NCBI GenBank assembly: GCA_050633905.1
Contig: JBOEHJ010000071.1
Location: forward strand, 1-64,000
DNA length: 64,000 nucleotides
Reading direction: 5' to 3'
Source of the DNA: JANQPX01 sp050633905
GTDB taxonomy: Bacteria > Pseudomonadota > Alphaproteobacteria > Geminicoccales > Geminicoccaceae
Under the pieces are notes generated by a model. It was not told the origin of the DNA, did not search any database, and saw only the letters and a program-made list of their open reading frames with translations. Positions 42,038 through 50,823 of this stretch are shown piece by piece (the first letter of the stretch is position 1; each line of letters opens with the position of its first letter). The position numbers and the translations under genes were made by a program.

Positions 42038-44349
42038 CGCGTCCGTTACGACCGGTAGTCGTCTGGCTGGTTTGCCTGCTCGCAGCGATTGGCTGGATTA
42101 GCCAGAGCATCGAGGTCAGCCATGATCTTGCGGCCTTCCTGCCGGATCGCGATCGACCGGTCGAGAACCTGATGATGGCCAAGGCCAATCGGGGTGCGGT
42201 TTCAAGAACGGTCTTGATCGGTTTTGCAGGTGCTGAATTAGACCAACGCATATTGGCGAGCAGGGAGGCAGCTGAAAGGCTAGGCGAACTCACAGGTATC
42301 GAACGCGTTAGCAATGGTTCAGGTGGCTTCGATCTCACAGCTTTTGAGCCGCTTTTCGCGTCTCGGTACTTGCTGGCTGATGAGGCAACCTTCGATGCAT
42401 CGTCTCTGCGCCGGGCCCTGGAGGCGCGCGTGAGGGAGCTACGCTCGCCACTTGGCAGTACCGCCAAGCAAACCCTTGCCAATGATCCGACGGCCAGCTT
42501 TCGAACGCTTTTGCTCAATTGGAGCGAGGCACATGCAGCGCCGGACCTGGAGCAGGGGCTTTGGGTGACGCCGGATCGTGAACGCACGCTCCTCTTGGCC
42601 GTGATCGAGGATACCGATGACGATCTCGACGAACATGAGGCGATTATACAGGCTATCCGCAAGGCGCTCACCGAACTCGCTCGCGAGCAGGACGTCGAGC
42701 TGCAGCTTGCAGGCCGGCCAATGCTCATCGCGGAAGCTGAGGGAAGTGTTCGATCAAACCTGATCTTTGGAAGTGTTGGGGCAGGCGTCCTGGTGGTCAC
42801 GCTTCTCGTTTTAATCTATCGGTCCTTGGGTATCCTGTTCCTCGGCATCTTGCCTTTGCTGAGCGGCATTATCGCCGGCCTTGGCGCCGTACTCCTGCTG
42901 TTCGGTCCTGTTCACGGCATTGCGCTCGCCTTCGGCATGACCTTGCTCGGCATCACCATCGATTACCCGCTACATCTCTTTAGCCATGGCGAGCAACAGG
43001 AGAAGCTGACGACCACGGCAGGGCATCTGCAACGCCCGATCTTCTTGAGCGCACTGACCACGGCCTTCATGTTCGCGATCTTCGGTGTCGGCAGCGCGCC
43101 AGGTCTCGGCCAGCTCGCTTGTTTCACCAGCGTGGGCATTCTGATCGCTGCTCTGACCCTTCGTTTTGTCGTGCCGACTTTGGCCGATCTCATGAAGATC
43201 GAACCCTCGCCGCGCCTCGTGGAACTCTTGCCAGCTGTGGTACCTCGGTTTCTGTTGGGTGTCGTGATGATCGCAGCACTCGGTGCCACCATCTTGCTCA
43301 TCGCCAGACATGATCGTCTTTTCCAAGCCGATATCGGCGTGCTCAACCCACTACCGGAAGCAGCAAAGCAGCTTGATCGCCGCCTACGCGACGACCTTGG
43401 CGCATCGGATCTCCGCCATTTCCTGCTGATCAGCGGTGATGAGGCGGAAGAGGTCCTGCAAACGGCCGAAATCCTGACACCCGCTCTCGAAGAAGCGAGG
43501 CTCGCCGGCGAGATTAGCGGGTTCGATACCCCAGCTCGTTATCTGCCTAGCCTGGCGAAGCAGGCGGAAAGGCAGGCTGCCCTTCCTGATATGCTGGCGC
43601 TCGAGACCGCTTTGGAGAAGGCCAAGGCCGATTTTCCCTTCAAGAGCGGTCTTTTTTCGCCCTTCCTCGAAGATGTGGCCCGGAGCCGAAACAGTGCGCC
43701 TTTGGATGTTAAGGCCGGCCAACGTCTATTCGGTGAAACGCCGCTTGGTGCCAAGCTCGACCAATTGTTGCTTGATCACGATCAGCATTGGTATGGTTTC
43801 CTCCCGATCAGCGGCGTGGTTGAAATAACCAAGCTCGGGGCACTCGCCGAAAGCGAAGGAAATGTCGAGCTGGTCGATCTGAAATCCTTCTCCGAAGATC
43901 TGCTGGAGGATTTTCGCGCGGAAGCTTTCACGCTTCTAGCCTTCGGTTTTGGTGCTGTTTTTCTCTTGCTTCTAGTCTGCCGCTATCCACCGCTCGGTAT
44001 CGCCAAAATCCTGCTAGTCCTCATTCTGTCCGTCACTCTAACGGCGGCCATCCTGACGCTTATCGGTGAAGGATTGACGTTGTTACATATCTTGGCTGGT
44101 CTCCTTGTGGTTGGTCTTGGTCTCGATTACACCATTTTTTTCACATGGCCGGAAGCCGATCTCAACCAGCGCCGTCGAACCCGCCATGCCCTCACGATCT
44201 GTGTCTTATCTACTGTCCTCGTCTTCGGACTTCTGGCGCTCTCCAGCATTGACTTGCTGCGTGCGATCGGGTTGACAGTTGCCATTGGAGCCTGCACCAC
44301 GTTCGCCATAGCTTACGTGATTTTGTCGAGGCAAGATGAAGAACTCTGA
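42034..44349 (+). CDS. MMPL/RND-family exporter of the polyene cluster
   Basis: This is a 771-residue inner-membrane protein with about 12 transmembrane helices in two sets: one near the N terminus, five around residues 240-370, then one and five more in the C-terminal half. Two large periplasmic loops follow the first and seventh helices. LAFGMTLLGITIDYPLHLF and GLGLDYTIFF are the paired helix-4 motifs of MMPL proteins. The TTG start overlaps the TGA of the acyltransferase gene. It corresponds to the exporter (XanF-like) of pigment clusters and would move the aryl-polyene lipid from the inner membrane, probably with the LolA-like protein encoded at 50163. Confidence 0.87.
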   Translation: MTRPLRPVVVWLVCLLAAIGWISQSIEVSHDLAAFLPDRDRPVENLMMAKANRGAVSRTVLIGFAGAELDQRILASREAAERLGELTGIERVSNGSGGFDLTAFEPLFASRYLLADEATFDASSLRRALEARVRELRSPLGSTAKQTLANDPTASFRTLLLNWSEAHAAPDLEQGLWVTPDRERTLLLAVIEDTDDDLDEHEAIIQAIRKALTELAREQDVELQLAGRPMLIAEAEGSVRSNLIFGSVGAGVLVVTLLVLIYRSLGILFLGILPLLSGIIAGLGAVLLLFGPVHGIALAFGMTLLGITIDYPLHLFSHGEQQEKLTTTAGHLQRPIFLSALTTAFMFAIFGVGSAPGLGQLACFTSVGILIAALTLRFVVPTLADLMKIEPSPRLVELLPAVVPRFLLGVVMIAALGATILLIARHDRLFQADIGVLNPLPEAAKQLDRRLRDDLGASDLRHFLLISGDEAEEVLQTAEILTPALEEARLAGEISGFDTPARYLPSLAKQAERQAALPDMLALETALEKAKADFPFKSGLFSPFLEDVARSRNSAPLDVKAGQRLFGETPLGAKLDQLLLDHDQHWYGFLPISGVVEITKLGALAESEGNVELVDLKSFSEDLLEDFRAEAFTLLAFGFGAVFLLLLVCRYPPLGIAKILLVLILSVTLTAAILTLIGEGLTLLHILAGLLVVGLGLDYTIFFTWPEADLNQRRRTRHALTICVLSTVLVFGLLALSSIDLLRAIGLTVAIGACTTFAIAYVILSRQDEEL

Positions 44350-45586
44350 GGAAATGTCGGCATTGACTAGTCCGCTTGCCCTCACCAGCCAAACCTTGGT
44401 GACCGCCCTTGGCCGCAGCTTGGCCAACCACCGCCGAGCACTGCAGGAACGCCAAAGTGGCTTGACCCATTGCGATCTGCCCCATGCCGACCTCGATACC
44501 ATGATCGGCCGGGTTGCCGGTCTGGAGGATGAGCCGTTAACCGGCGATTTGGCAGCTTTCGATTGCCGCAATAATCGCTTGGCCGTGGCCGCTCTTGAGG
44601 CTGATGGTTTCAACCACTCGGTCCAAGCCGCCATCGATCGCCACGGCGCCGATCGGATCGCGGTGGTGGTTGGTTCCAGCACGTCGGGGATCGATCGAAC
44701 CGAGGCGGCCTATCGCGCCCGTCAAGGAACCGATGAGCCTTTGCCCGGATGGTTCGACTACCAGCATACGCAAAATGCCTTTTCGCCAGCGGACTTGACG
44801 CGCAGCTATTTCGGCCTTGAAGGCATGGCCCTTGCGGTTGCCACAGCCTGTTCGTCAGCTGCCAAAGCGATGGCGACAGCGGCGCGTTATATCGAGGCCG
44901 ATCTGGCCGATGCCGCGGTGATCGGCGGTGTCGACTGCCTTTGCCTGACCACCATCTATGGCTTCAATTCGTTGGAGCTGCTCGACAACCGGCCCTGTCG
45001 TCCCTGGGACCAGACACGCTCAGGCATTTCGCTTGGCGAGGCTGCTGGCTTCGTATTGATGGAACGTGGTCAGGGTCACTGTGCTGATGGCGGCAACGGC
45101 TTATCTCTCCTCGGCTATGGAGAGAGCAGCGATGCCCATCATATGTCAGCACCGCCGCCCGATGGGGCAGGAGCGGCGCGCGCGATCGACGAGGCACTAG
45201 CAATGAGTGGCCTCGAGGCGCGTGACATCGATTATGTCAATCTACATGGTACTGGTACGGCTTCTAACGACAGTGCTGAGGATTGTGCGGTTGTCAGCAG
45301 GCTTGGTCGGAATGTGCCCTGCAGCTCGACCAAGGGTCTGACTGGGCATACGCTTGGCGCTTCCGGCATGGTGGAGCTGGTCTTGACCAGCCTTGCCATG
45401 CAAGACGGCTTCATTCCGGGCACCATGAACACCAAACAAGTCGATGAATCGCTGCAAGCAGCGATCGAACTTGATAACCGAAACCATCCGATCAACCATG
45501 CGCTCAGCAATTCATTCGGTTTCGGCGGCAGCAATTGCAGCCTCATCCTTGGCTATGGACCGAATGCCGGCTGCAAGATGACATGA
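44336..45586 (+). CDS. Beta-ketoacyl-ACP synthase of the polyene cluster
   Basis: This is a 416-residue FabF-type ketosynthase with the full catalytic set: cysteine 172 in VATACSSAAKA, histidine in NLHGTGTASND near 303, and histidine in GLTGHTLGASG near 339. It ends with NSFGFGGSNCSLIL. It condenses malonyl-ACP with the aryl starter and growing chain. The ATG lies 14 bases inside the end of the exporter gene, and the TGA stop overlaps the next ATG. The following gene encodes a ketosynthase-like partner without these residues, giving the KS plus chain-length-factor pair described for aryl polyenes. Confidence 0.9.
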   Translation: MKNSEEMSALTSPLALTSQTLVTALGRSLANHRRALQERQSGLTHCDLPHADLDTMIGRVAGLEDEPLTGDLAAFDCRNNRLAVAALEADGFNHSVQAAIDRHGADRIAVVVGSSTSGIDRTEAAYRARQGTDEPLPGWFDYQHTQNAFSPADLTRSYFGLEGMALAVATACSSAAKAMATAARYIEADLADAAVIGGVDCLCLTTIYGFNSLELLDNRPCRPWDQTRSGISLGEAAGFVLMERGQGHCADGGNGLSLLGYGESSDAHHMSAPPPDGAGAARAIDEALAMSGLEARDIDYVNLHGTGTASNDSAEDCAVVSRLGRNVPCSSTKGLTGHTLGASGMVELVLTSLAMQDGFIPGTMNTKQVDESLQAAIELDNRNHPINHALSNSFGFGGSNCSLILGYGPNAGCKMT

Positions 45587-46386
45587 GTAAGCCGCTGATC
45601 GTCGATATTGCCAGCTGTGGCCTCTCAGGACCTGGCCTTTTGGAATGGCAAGCGGCCCGGTCGATTTTGTGTGGCGAGCAGGCCTATCAAACCGAAGACA
45701 TGGAAAAGCCGAGTGTCAAGCATTTACCGGCGCGGGATCGGCGGCGTTTCACTTTTGCGATCGCTCTTGCGATCACCACTGCGATGAAAGCGGTGACCCT
45801 GGAGGGGAAAGAACAGATCCCCGCGGTGTTTGCCTGTTCGGGCGGCGATACCGATGTCATCAACCGCCTCTGTACGACCCTGACCCTTCCTGGCTGCCCG
45901 GTCTCGCCCCAGCAATTCGTGAATTCGGTGCATAACGCGCCCGCGGGCTATTGGTCGATCGCTGAAGAGAATTATGCGCCGACCATGTCGCTCTCAGCCT
46001 TTGATGCGACCTTTGCTTCAGGCTTGCTTGAAGCGGCCGTGCAGATCCGATCCGGATGCGAGCGGGTGCTGCTGATCGCCTATGATGTGCCAGCCCCCCC
46101 ACCGATCTGGTCATTCCGCCCGCTAAGTGCGCCCTTCGCCGTGGCCTTGCTGCTGGCGGCGCCGAACCATGATAAGGCAGCCATGGCGAGGCTGGAGCTC
46201 GAGCTCGTCCGTGATCAAGCCGAGACGTCCCTGGATGTGGGCGACCTTGAGAGCCTTCGCCTTGGCAACCCGGCTGCGCGATCGCTCCCGTTGCTTCAAG
46301 CCCTCGCCGGCGACCAGCCCCAAGAACTGGTGCTGCCCTATCTCTCGCCACAGTCGCTCGGCGTTTGCCTGACCCCAAATGCCTGA
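45583..46386 (+). CDS. Ketosynthase-like chain length factor
   Basis: From the ATG at 45583, which forms an ATGA overlap with the ketosynthase stop, the product is 267 residues. It matches the beta-ketoacyl synthase-like N-terminal family of aryl-polyene clusters: ACSGGDTDVINRLC, PGCPVSPQQFVNSVHNAPAGYWSIA, then MSLSAFDATFASGLLEAAVQ. It has no active-site cysteine in the nucleophile context and is much shorter than a full ketosynthase. Such proteins pair with the catalytic ketosynthase and set the chain length. An in-frame ATG at 45535 lies within the previous gene and is unlikely. Confidence 0.85.
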   Translation: MSKPLIVDIASCGLSGPGLLEWQAARSILCGEQAYQTEDMEKPSVKHLPARDRRRFTFAIALAITTAMKAVTLEGKEQIPAVFACSGGDTDVINRLCTTLTLPGCPVSPQQFVNSVHNAPAGYWSIAEENYAPTMSLSAFDATFASGLLEAAVQIRSGCERVLLIAYDVPAPPPIWSFRPLSAPFAVALLLAAPNHDKAAMARLELELVRDQAETSLDVGDLESLRLGNPAARSLPLLQALAGDQPQELVLPYLSPQSLGVCLTPNA

Positions 46387-46831
46387 CCCAATACGCTTAA
46401 CCCGTGATCAGCTCTCGCCGCTGCTTCCCCATGCCGGCAGCATGCTCATGATCGACAGCGTGATCGCCTTCGATGAGACGTCTATAACCTGTGGCAGTGA
46501 GCGTCACCAGGCGGCCAATAATCCGCTCCGTAGGGAAGGCAGATTGGCTGCCCATCACGGGATCGAATTCGCAGCCCAGGCCTCAGCCATTCATGGTGGC
46601 CTTCTAGGCGGTGGCGGACAAGCACCACTTCGGGCCTTGGCTGCTGTGCGTAAGGCAAGCTTTGCCGGCGCCTGGCTCGATGAGATCGAAGGTCAGCTAC
46701 GCATCGATGCCTCTATCGTAATGCTGGATGCGAACGCCGCGGTTTATCAGGCGATCTTGAGCTCTTCGGAGAAGAATGTTGCGGCCATGCGACTGACATT
46801 GATGACCATCGATGAGGAGATATCCGCCTGA
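46379..46831 (+). CDS. Hotdog-fold 3-hydroxyacyl-ACP dehydratase (ApeP-like)
   Basis: The 150-residue protein begins LTRDQLSPLLPHAGSMLMIDSVIAFDE, the typical opening of FabZ-like hotdog dehydratases, with HAGSMLMID carrying the active-site histidine. HHGIEFAAQASAIHGG provides the acidic residue of the central helix. It would remove water from the 3-hydroxyacyl chain to give the conjugated double bonds. Its ATG overlaps the stop of the preceding gene and its own stop overlaps the reductase start, so it is translationally coupled on both sides. A second dehydratase-like gene follows at 48201. Confidence 0.85.
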   Translation: MPDPIRLTRDQLSPLLPHAGSMLMIDSVIAFDETSITCGSERHQAANNPLRREGRLAAHHGIEFAAQASAIHGGLLGGGGQAPLRALAAVRKASFAGAWLDEIEGQLRIDASIVMLDANAAVYQAILSSSEKNVAAMRLTLMTIDEEISA

Positions 46832-47550
46832 TGAAGCGCGCTATAGTAACTGGCGGCAGCGGCGATCTCGGAGCAGCGATCAGCAGGCGCCTTGCAGCGG
46901 ATGGGCTTGAGGTCATCGTGCATGCCCATGGTCATCCGGAAAAAGCCCAAGTGATCGTTGATGAGATCCAATCCGCAGGCGGCAAGGCGACAACCATCAC
47001 CTTCGATGTGACCGATCCCGACCGTTCGAAAACCGCCATCACTGAATTGTTGGCGGTCGGCCCGATCCAGGTCATCGTCAGCAATGCCGGCATTCACGCC
47101 GATGCGCCGATGGCCGGTATGTCATTTGAGCAATGGCGGCGTGTTTGCGCGGTCAGTCTGGATGGTTTTTTCAACGTGACGCAGCCGCTGCTCCTGCCGA
47201 TGTTGCGAACCCGCTGGGGAAGGGTAATCGCCGTTTCCTCGATCAGTGGCCTCTTCGGCAATCGCGGGCAGGTCAACTACGCCGCCGCCAAGAGTGCTTT
47301 GCACGGCGCCATCCGCAGCCTAGCGCGGGAAATCGGCTCACGCGGCGCCACAGCCAATGTCGTAGCACCTGGGCTCATTGAGAGCAAAAGCGTGGATGAG
47401 CGTTTCGATGCCAAGACGATCGCTGAGATGGTGCCGATGAAACGAGCAGGGCGACCTGATGAGGTCGCCGATGTCGTGGCCTTTCTCGCATCGGAACAAG
47501 CCAGCTACGTCTCTGGTCAGGTGATCGCCATCAATGGCGGTATGGGCTGA
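46831..47550 (+). CDS. 3-oxoacyl-ACP reductase (FabG-like)
   Basis: This is a 239-residue SDR. VTGGSGDLGAAISRRL is the NADPH site, VSNAGIHADAPM holds the NAG motif, SSISGLFGNRGQVNYAAAKSALHG contains the catalytic Ser, Tyr and Lys, and the C-terminal GQVIAINGGMG is typical of FabG. It reduces the beta-keto group after each condensation. The ATG overlaps the preceding TGA. This completes the set of ketosynthase, reductase and dehydratase needed for a reduced-by-one-step, fully conjugated polyene; no enoyl reductase is present, consistent with that product. Confidence 0.9.
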   Translation: MKRAIVTGGSGDLGAAISRRLAADGLEVIVHAHGHPEKAQVIVDEIQSAGGKATTITFDVTDPDRSKTAITELLAVGPIQVIVSNAGIHADAPMAGMSFEQWRRVCAVSLDGFFNVTQPLLLPMLRTRWGRVIAVSSISGLFGNRGQVNYAAAKSALHGAIRSLAREIGSRGATANVVAPGLIESKSVDERFDAKTIAEMVPMKRAGRPDEVADVVAFLASEQASYVSGQVIAINGGMG

Positions 47551-47618
47551 CAAGGCAGCAGCCCGCTAGAAAGCTGATCCCAGGTTTCACTCTTGCAACT
47601 ACATGGAATTAGCGGGAT

Positions 47619-47645
47619 AAAGGCGCCGAATTCTATTGCCTTTTT
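47619..47645 (+). terminator. Weak hairpin with T tract inside the polyene cluster
   Basis: AAAGGC (47619-47624) and GCCTTTTT (47638-47645) form a short stem with a 13-base loop and a T run directly before the lipoprotein gene. It may attenuate transcription from the upstream genes. Confidence 0.3.
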
Positions 47646-47657
47646 AGGAGAGTTGGA

Positions 47658-48053
47658 ATGTCGAGATTGAAGGCCCTGGCTTCCCTGTTGATCGCTTTGG
47701 CGATTACGGCATGTGTGAGCCATGCGACCGATATCTACAATGTCGAGCGATCATCCTACAATGCCAGCGAGCCCCTTGATGCCAAGAGTGCTGAGAAGGC
47801 GATCAGATCAGCCGGCAGTAAGATTGGCTGGCAGATGGACACGATCAGGCCCGGCCTTATTCGCGGCACCTTGAACGTGCGTAGCCACCTGGCAGTGATC
47901 GACGTCAACTATGATGCTCGCGGCTTTTCGATCGACTATGTCGATAGTGAAAACCTGAATTACGATGAAGAGACCAATGCCATTCACAAGAGCTACAATA
48001 AGTGGATTGGCATCCTGGAGAGAAGGATCCGCGCCGAAGCGACCGACGCTTGA
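47658..48053 (+). CDS. Small lipoprotein of the polyene cluster
   Basis: TAGGAGAG precedes the ATG. The 131-residue product has a signal peptide ending in the lipobox ITAC near residue 19. The mature part contains LDAKSAEKAIRSAGSKIGWQM, a strand pair IRGTLNVRSHLAVIDVNYDARGFSIDYVDSENLNYD, and IHKSYNKWIGILERRI. This repeated alpha-beta layout occurs in small periplasmic lipoproteins of unknown role. It lies 107 bases after the reductase gene, in the same direction as the cluster, and may help place the pigment in the envelope; that is inferred from location only. Confidence 0.78.
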   Translation: MSRLKALASLLIALAITACVSHATDIYNVERSSYNASEPLDAKSAEKAIRSAGSKIGWQMDTIRPGLIRGTLNVRSHLAVIDVNYDARGFSIDYVDSENLNYDEETNAIHKSYNKWIGILERRIRAEATDA

Positions 48054-48091
48054 TTGACGGTCGCCTCTAAGGAATTTTTTTACCTTACAGA

Positions 48092-48164
48092 GCCTGCTCG
48101 CTCCGCTGTCCGATCATCGCTATGGTAAGAACCTGCGTTTGGTTGGTCTGGGGAGTGAGCAGGC
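48092..48164 (+). promoter_or_regulatory. Long-loop inverted repeat between two cluster genes
   Basis: GCCTGCTCGCTCC at 48092-48104 pairs with GGAGTGAGCAGGC at 48152-48164 with one mismatch, leaving a 47-base loop. It occupies the 147-base gap before the second dehydratase gene and could be a processing or attenuation structure. Confidence 0.35.
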
Positions 48165-48200
48165 GATGATGTTGTTCAATCAAGAAATGCTCTAGCGGAG

Positions 48201-48527
48201 ATGCGCATCCATCCCGAGCCATATCTGGTGACGATCCCTGCCGATCATCCCTGTCTTCCCGGCCATTTCCCAGGTAGACCGATCGTCCCCGCCGTGGTGA
48301 TCCTCGATGAAGTGCGGGGCTCGATAGCCAAGGCATGGCCAGACCGTTCGATCGTGACCATTGATCACTGCAAATTTCAGGATTTCGTGCTCCCGGACCA
48401 GCTCTTTAAGATTGAGCTCGCCATGACCAAGGAAGCAGTGGTCCAATTCAGCTGTCGCGCCGTACATAACGACAAGCTTCTGGCCAAGGGCCAGGTTTCG
48501 TTGGACATGCGAAGAGGAACGGGATGA
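48201..48527 (+). CDS. FabZ/FabA-like hydroxyacyl-ACP dehydratase (ApeI-like)
   Basis: This 108-residue hotdog protein carries the active-site histidine in HPCLPGHFPGRPIVPAVVILDEV, and KFQDFVLPDQLFKIEL follows as in small dehydratases of aryl-polyene clusters. The GAG at the expected glutamate position lies in the central helix (LDEVRGSI). GCGGAG precedes the ATG. The last codons overlap the halogenase-like gene by four bases. It may act with the dehydratase at 46379 as a heteromer, as reported for ApeI/ApeP pairs; that comparison is from memory. Confidence 0.82.
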   Translation: MRIHPEPYLVTIPADHPCLPGHFPGRPIVPAVVILDEVRGSIAKAWPDRSIVTIDHCKFQDFVLPDQLFKIELAMTKEAVVQFSCRAVHNDKLLAKGQVSLDMRRGTG

Positions 48528-50119
48528 CGGGCAGGAGCGCCGGATCGGAGGTTGATGTCGACGTCGTCATGATCGGCGGTGGTTTCGCCGGATCCACCAA
48601 TGCGCTTTTGCTCCAGCGCGCCTTGCCGAATGTCCGGATCTTGATCTTGGAAAAGGCTACGGCCTTCAAACGCAAGGTCGGTGAAGCGACGGTCGAAGTC
48701 TCCTCGTATTTCTTGCACAACGTGCTCGGTCTCTACGATCACTTGTCACGTGATCATCTGCCAAAACATGGCCTTCGCTATTGGTTTACCGATGGGCCGA
48801 ACAGGCAGCTCCGCGAGATGTCTGAAGTCGGGTCGTTTGAGCTGCCTCGCTTGCCCGCTTTCCAGCTGAACCGTCCCGTTTTGGATGAGCATCTCCTTTC
48901 CAAGGCCGGCAACAGCGGGGCCGAGGTGAAGCGCGGCGTTCGGATCGATCGGATTGAGCAGGACTGGCCAACAAGCGAGATCAGGTTCACGCATGAGGGC
49001 GAGCCGCAATCCGTCACAACCCGTTGGATCATCGATGCGAGTGGTCGTTCAGGCGTCCTTGCCGGTCAGCTCGAGCAGCGCCGTTACTTCGATGAGGTCA
49101 CCACCTCATCAATCTGGGCACGCTTCAACAATGTCGCCGATATGGATGCGCCGAACAGCCCGTTATTCGACGCCGATGCCCCTGCGATCACGGCATCGAG
49201 ACGTTTGGCCACCAATCATTTCTGCGGCTATGGCTGGTGGTGCTGGGTCATTCCTCTAAGCGATGGCCAGACCAGCATCGGTTTGGTTTACGACAAGCGC
49301 CTCTTCGATCCGGGCTTGGGCGAAAGCGGGGCTCGTGCAGCTTTTCTGCGCTTCTTGCGGTCCCAGCCGGGACTGAAGGAGCTGATTGCTGACGCCACCA
49401 TGGTCGAAGGTGATTTCAACCTCCGGCACCGCCTTGCCTATACCACCGATGCCTATGCTGGTCGGGGATGGGCGTTGGTAGGGGATGCAGCGACCTTCCT
49501 CGACCCCTTCTACAGCCCAGGCCTCGATCACGCCTCATCCTCGGTGTTCGCAACGGCCAATCTGATCGCAAGAGACCTTGCCGGTACCACCAATGAGCAG
49601 GCGTTGGATCAGGCGCTTGATACCCATAATGATCTGTTCGCTCGGTCGATCAGGCGCTGGCTCGATGGGCTCTATACCGACAAATATGAGATCATGGGCG
49701 ATGCTGAGTTGATGCGCTGTTCGTTTCTGGTCGATACCTCGCTCTATTATCTAGGCGTTGTCGGCCCGGTGATGCGCAATCAGGAGGCTCTTGGCCATCC
49801 GATCTTCGGCCTTCCGCTCCCGCAAACTCGCCATGCTGCTGCCATGATGCGTTTCTTCAAGGGACGTCTGGTTAAGCTCGCGCGCTATCGCCAGCAAACC
49901 GGACGCTACGGCCATCGCAATATCGGCTGGCGCATCTATGGCCGTGCTTTCGATCTCGGCTGGCCATCGGTGAAGATCCTGGCCAAGGGTGTTGGCGCTT
50001 GGATTGGCATGGAGCTGGAGTATCTACGCCACCGTCTGACGGGGCGTGCTGTCGACGTGTCGAAGCCGGTCAACCGCCTGCCGGCTCGCATGACACCCGT
50101 CGCCCCGCTCGCTGATTGA
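48524..50119 (+). CDS. Flavin-dependent halogenase-like monooxygenase
   Basis: This is a 531-residue FAD protein. GGGFAGS at 18-24 is the FAD site, KRKVGEATVEV follows as in tryptophan-halogenase relatives, a lysine in LPKHGLRYWF lies where the halogenase catalytic lysine is expected, and WCWVIP near residues 238-243 is a full WxWxIP halogenase motif. GDAATFLDPFYSPGLDHA is the second FAD motif. It overlaps the dehydratase gene, so it is part of the polyene operon. Xanthomonadins are brominated, so ring or chain halogenation is a plausible role, but many WxWxIP proteins are not proven halogenases and hydroxylation is an alternative. It is convergent with the LolA-like gene. Confidence 0.8.
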   Translation: MTGRSAGSEVDVDVVMIGGGFAGSTNALLLQRALPNVRILILEKATAFKRKVGEATVEVSSYFLHNVLGLYDHLSRDHLPKHGLRYWFTDGPNRQLREMSEVGSFELPRLPAFQLNRPVLDEHLLSKAGNSGAEVKRGVRIDRIEQDWPTSEIRFTHEGEPQSVTTRWIIDASGRSGVLAGQLEQRRYFDEVTTSSIWARFNNVADMDAPNSPLFDADAPAITASRRLATNHFCGYGWWCWVIPLSDGQTSIGLVYDKRLFDPGLGESGARAAFLRFLRSQPGLKELIADATMVEGDFNLRHRLAYTTDAYAGRGWALVGDAATFLDPFYSPGLDHASSSVFATANLIARDLAGTTNEQALDQALDTHNDLFARSIRRWLDGLYTDKYEIMGDAELMRCSFLVDTSLYYLGVVGPVMRNQEALGHPIFGLPLPQTRHAAAMMRFFKGRLVKLARYRQQTGRYGHRNIGWRIYGRAFDLGWPSVKILAKGVGAWIGMELEYLRHRLTGRAVDVSKPVNRLPARMTPVAPLAD

Positions 50120-50162
50120 CCGCAGTCAGCGTCTGAGCGTCTGGATGACGTGAACCACAACA

Positions 50163-50732
50163 TCAGGGACTTGCCGGCGCTGACAGGCGCATGCTGCTGA
50201 GATCGCCTCCTTGTTCAATGACGTCGATGCCCGAGACGAACAGGTCTTTGCCGGTAATCTCGATCCGGTCAATGACGTGGCGGCTTGGGGAGGATGATTT
50301 TGGCTGGAGCGTTATCATCCAACCCTTACCCTGTTCCTTAAAATCAGGATCGAAGTCGTCGCTCAGGCCTGCGAGATCACCCGCAAAGATCGCGCGAAAT
50401 GGGGTCACCATCGCAGCAAGCATTGGCTCTTGATCCAGCGCGACCTGACGCTCACCACCATCGGTGACGATGGTCAGGCTATTGCCCTCGATCTCGTACA
50501 TCGCGGCTTCGGGCCAAAGGTCCTGACGGATAAGTTGGTCGGGTGCTTGATAGCTGAGCGTGCCCTCGGTAATCAACGTCTCATCAAGAATACCGAGCGT
50601 TCGTTTCTCTACGAAACGCGCCTGGCGATCCTCGACCCCGGCCAACCTTGACATGAGTTCCTCAAGCGTCCCGGCTCCCGCCGGGAAGGCAGACGATATG
50701 AAAATGGCCACCAGAATAAGATGTCGTGCCAT
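50163..50732 (-). CDS. LolA-like outer-membrane lipoprotein carrier (XanJ-type)
   Basis: The ATG at 50732 begins a signal peptide (MARHLILVAIFISSAF) ending in AGAG; the frame also extends to 50762. The 189-residue protein has LSRLAGVEDRQARFVEKRTL-type features of the LolA fold: TEGTLSYQAPDQLIRQDL, YEIEGNSLTIVTDGGE, and MITLQPKSSSP before the closing strands. It differs from true LolA and matches the LolA-related proteins of aryl-polyene clusters, which are thought to carry the pigment lipid across the periplasm. It is the last gene of a minus-strand transcript with the second halogenase-like gene. Confidence 0.82.
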   Translation of the reverse strand: MARHLILVAIFISSAFPAGAGTLEELMSRLAGVEDRQARFVEKRTLGILDETLITEGTLSYQAPDQLIRQDLWPEAAMYEIEGNSLTIVTDGGERQVALDQEPMLAAMVTPFRAIFAGDLAGLSDDFDPDFKEQGKGWMITLQPKSSSPSRHVIDRIEITGKDLFVSGIDVIEQGGDLSSMRLSAPASP

Positions 50733-50823
50733 GATCGATCCTGGCCCAGAGGCTACCATCATTTCGGATCTTTCCAGCAGCTGCCCAGCGATGGCGAAGT
50801 AGCATCCAGTTCCGGCAAAAACC

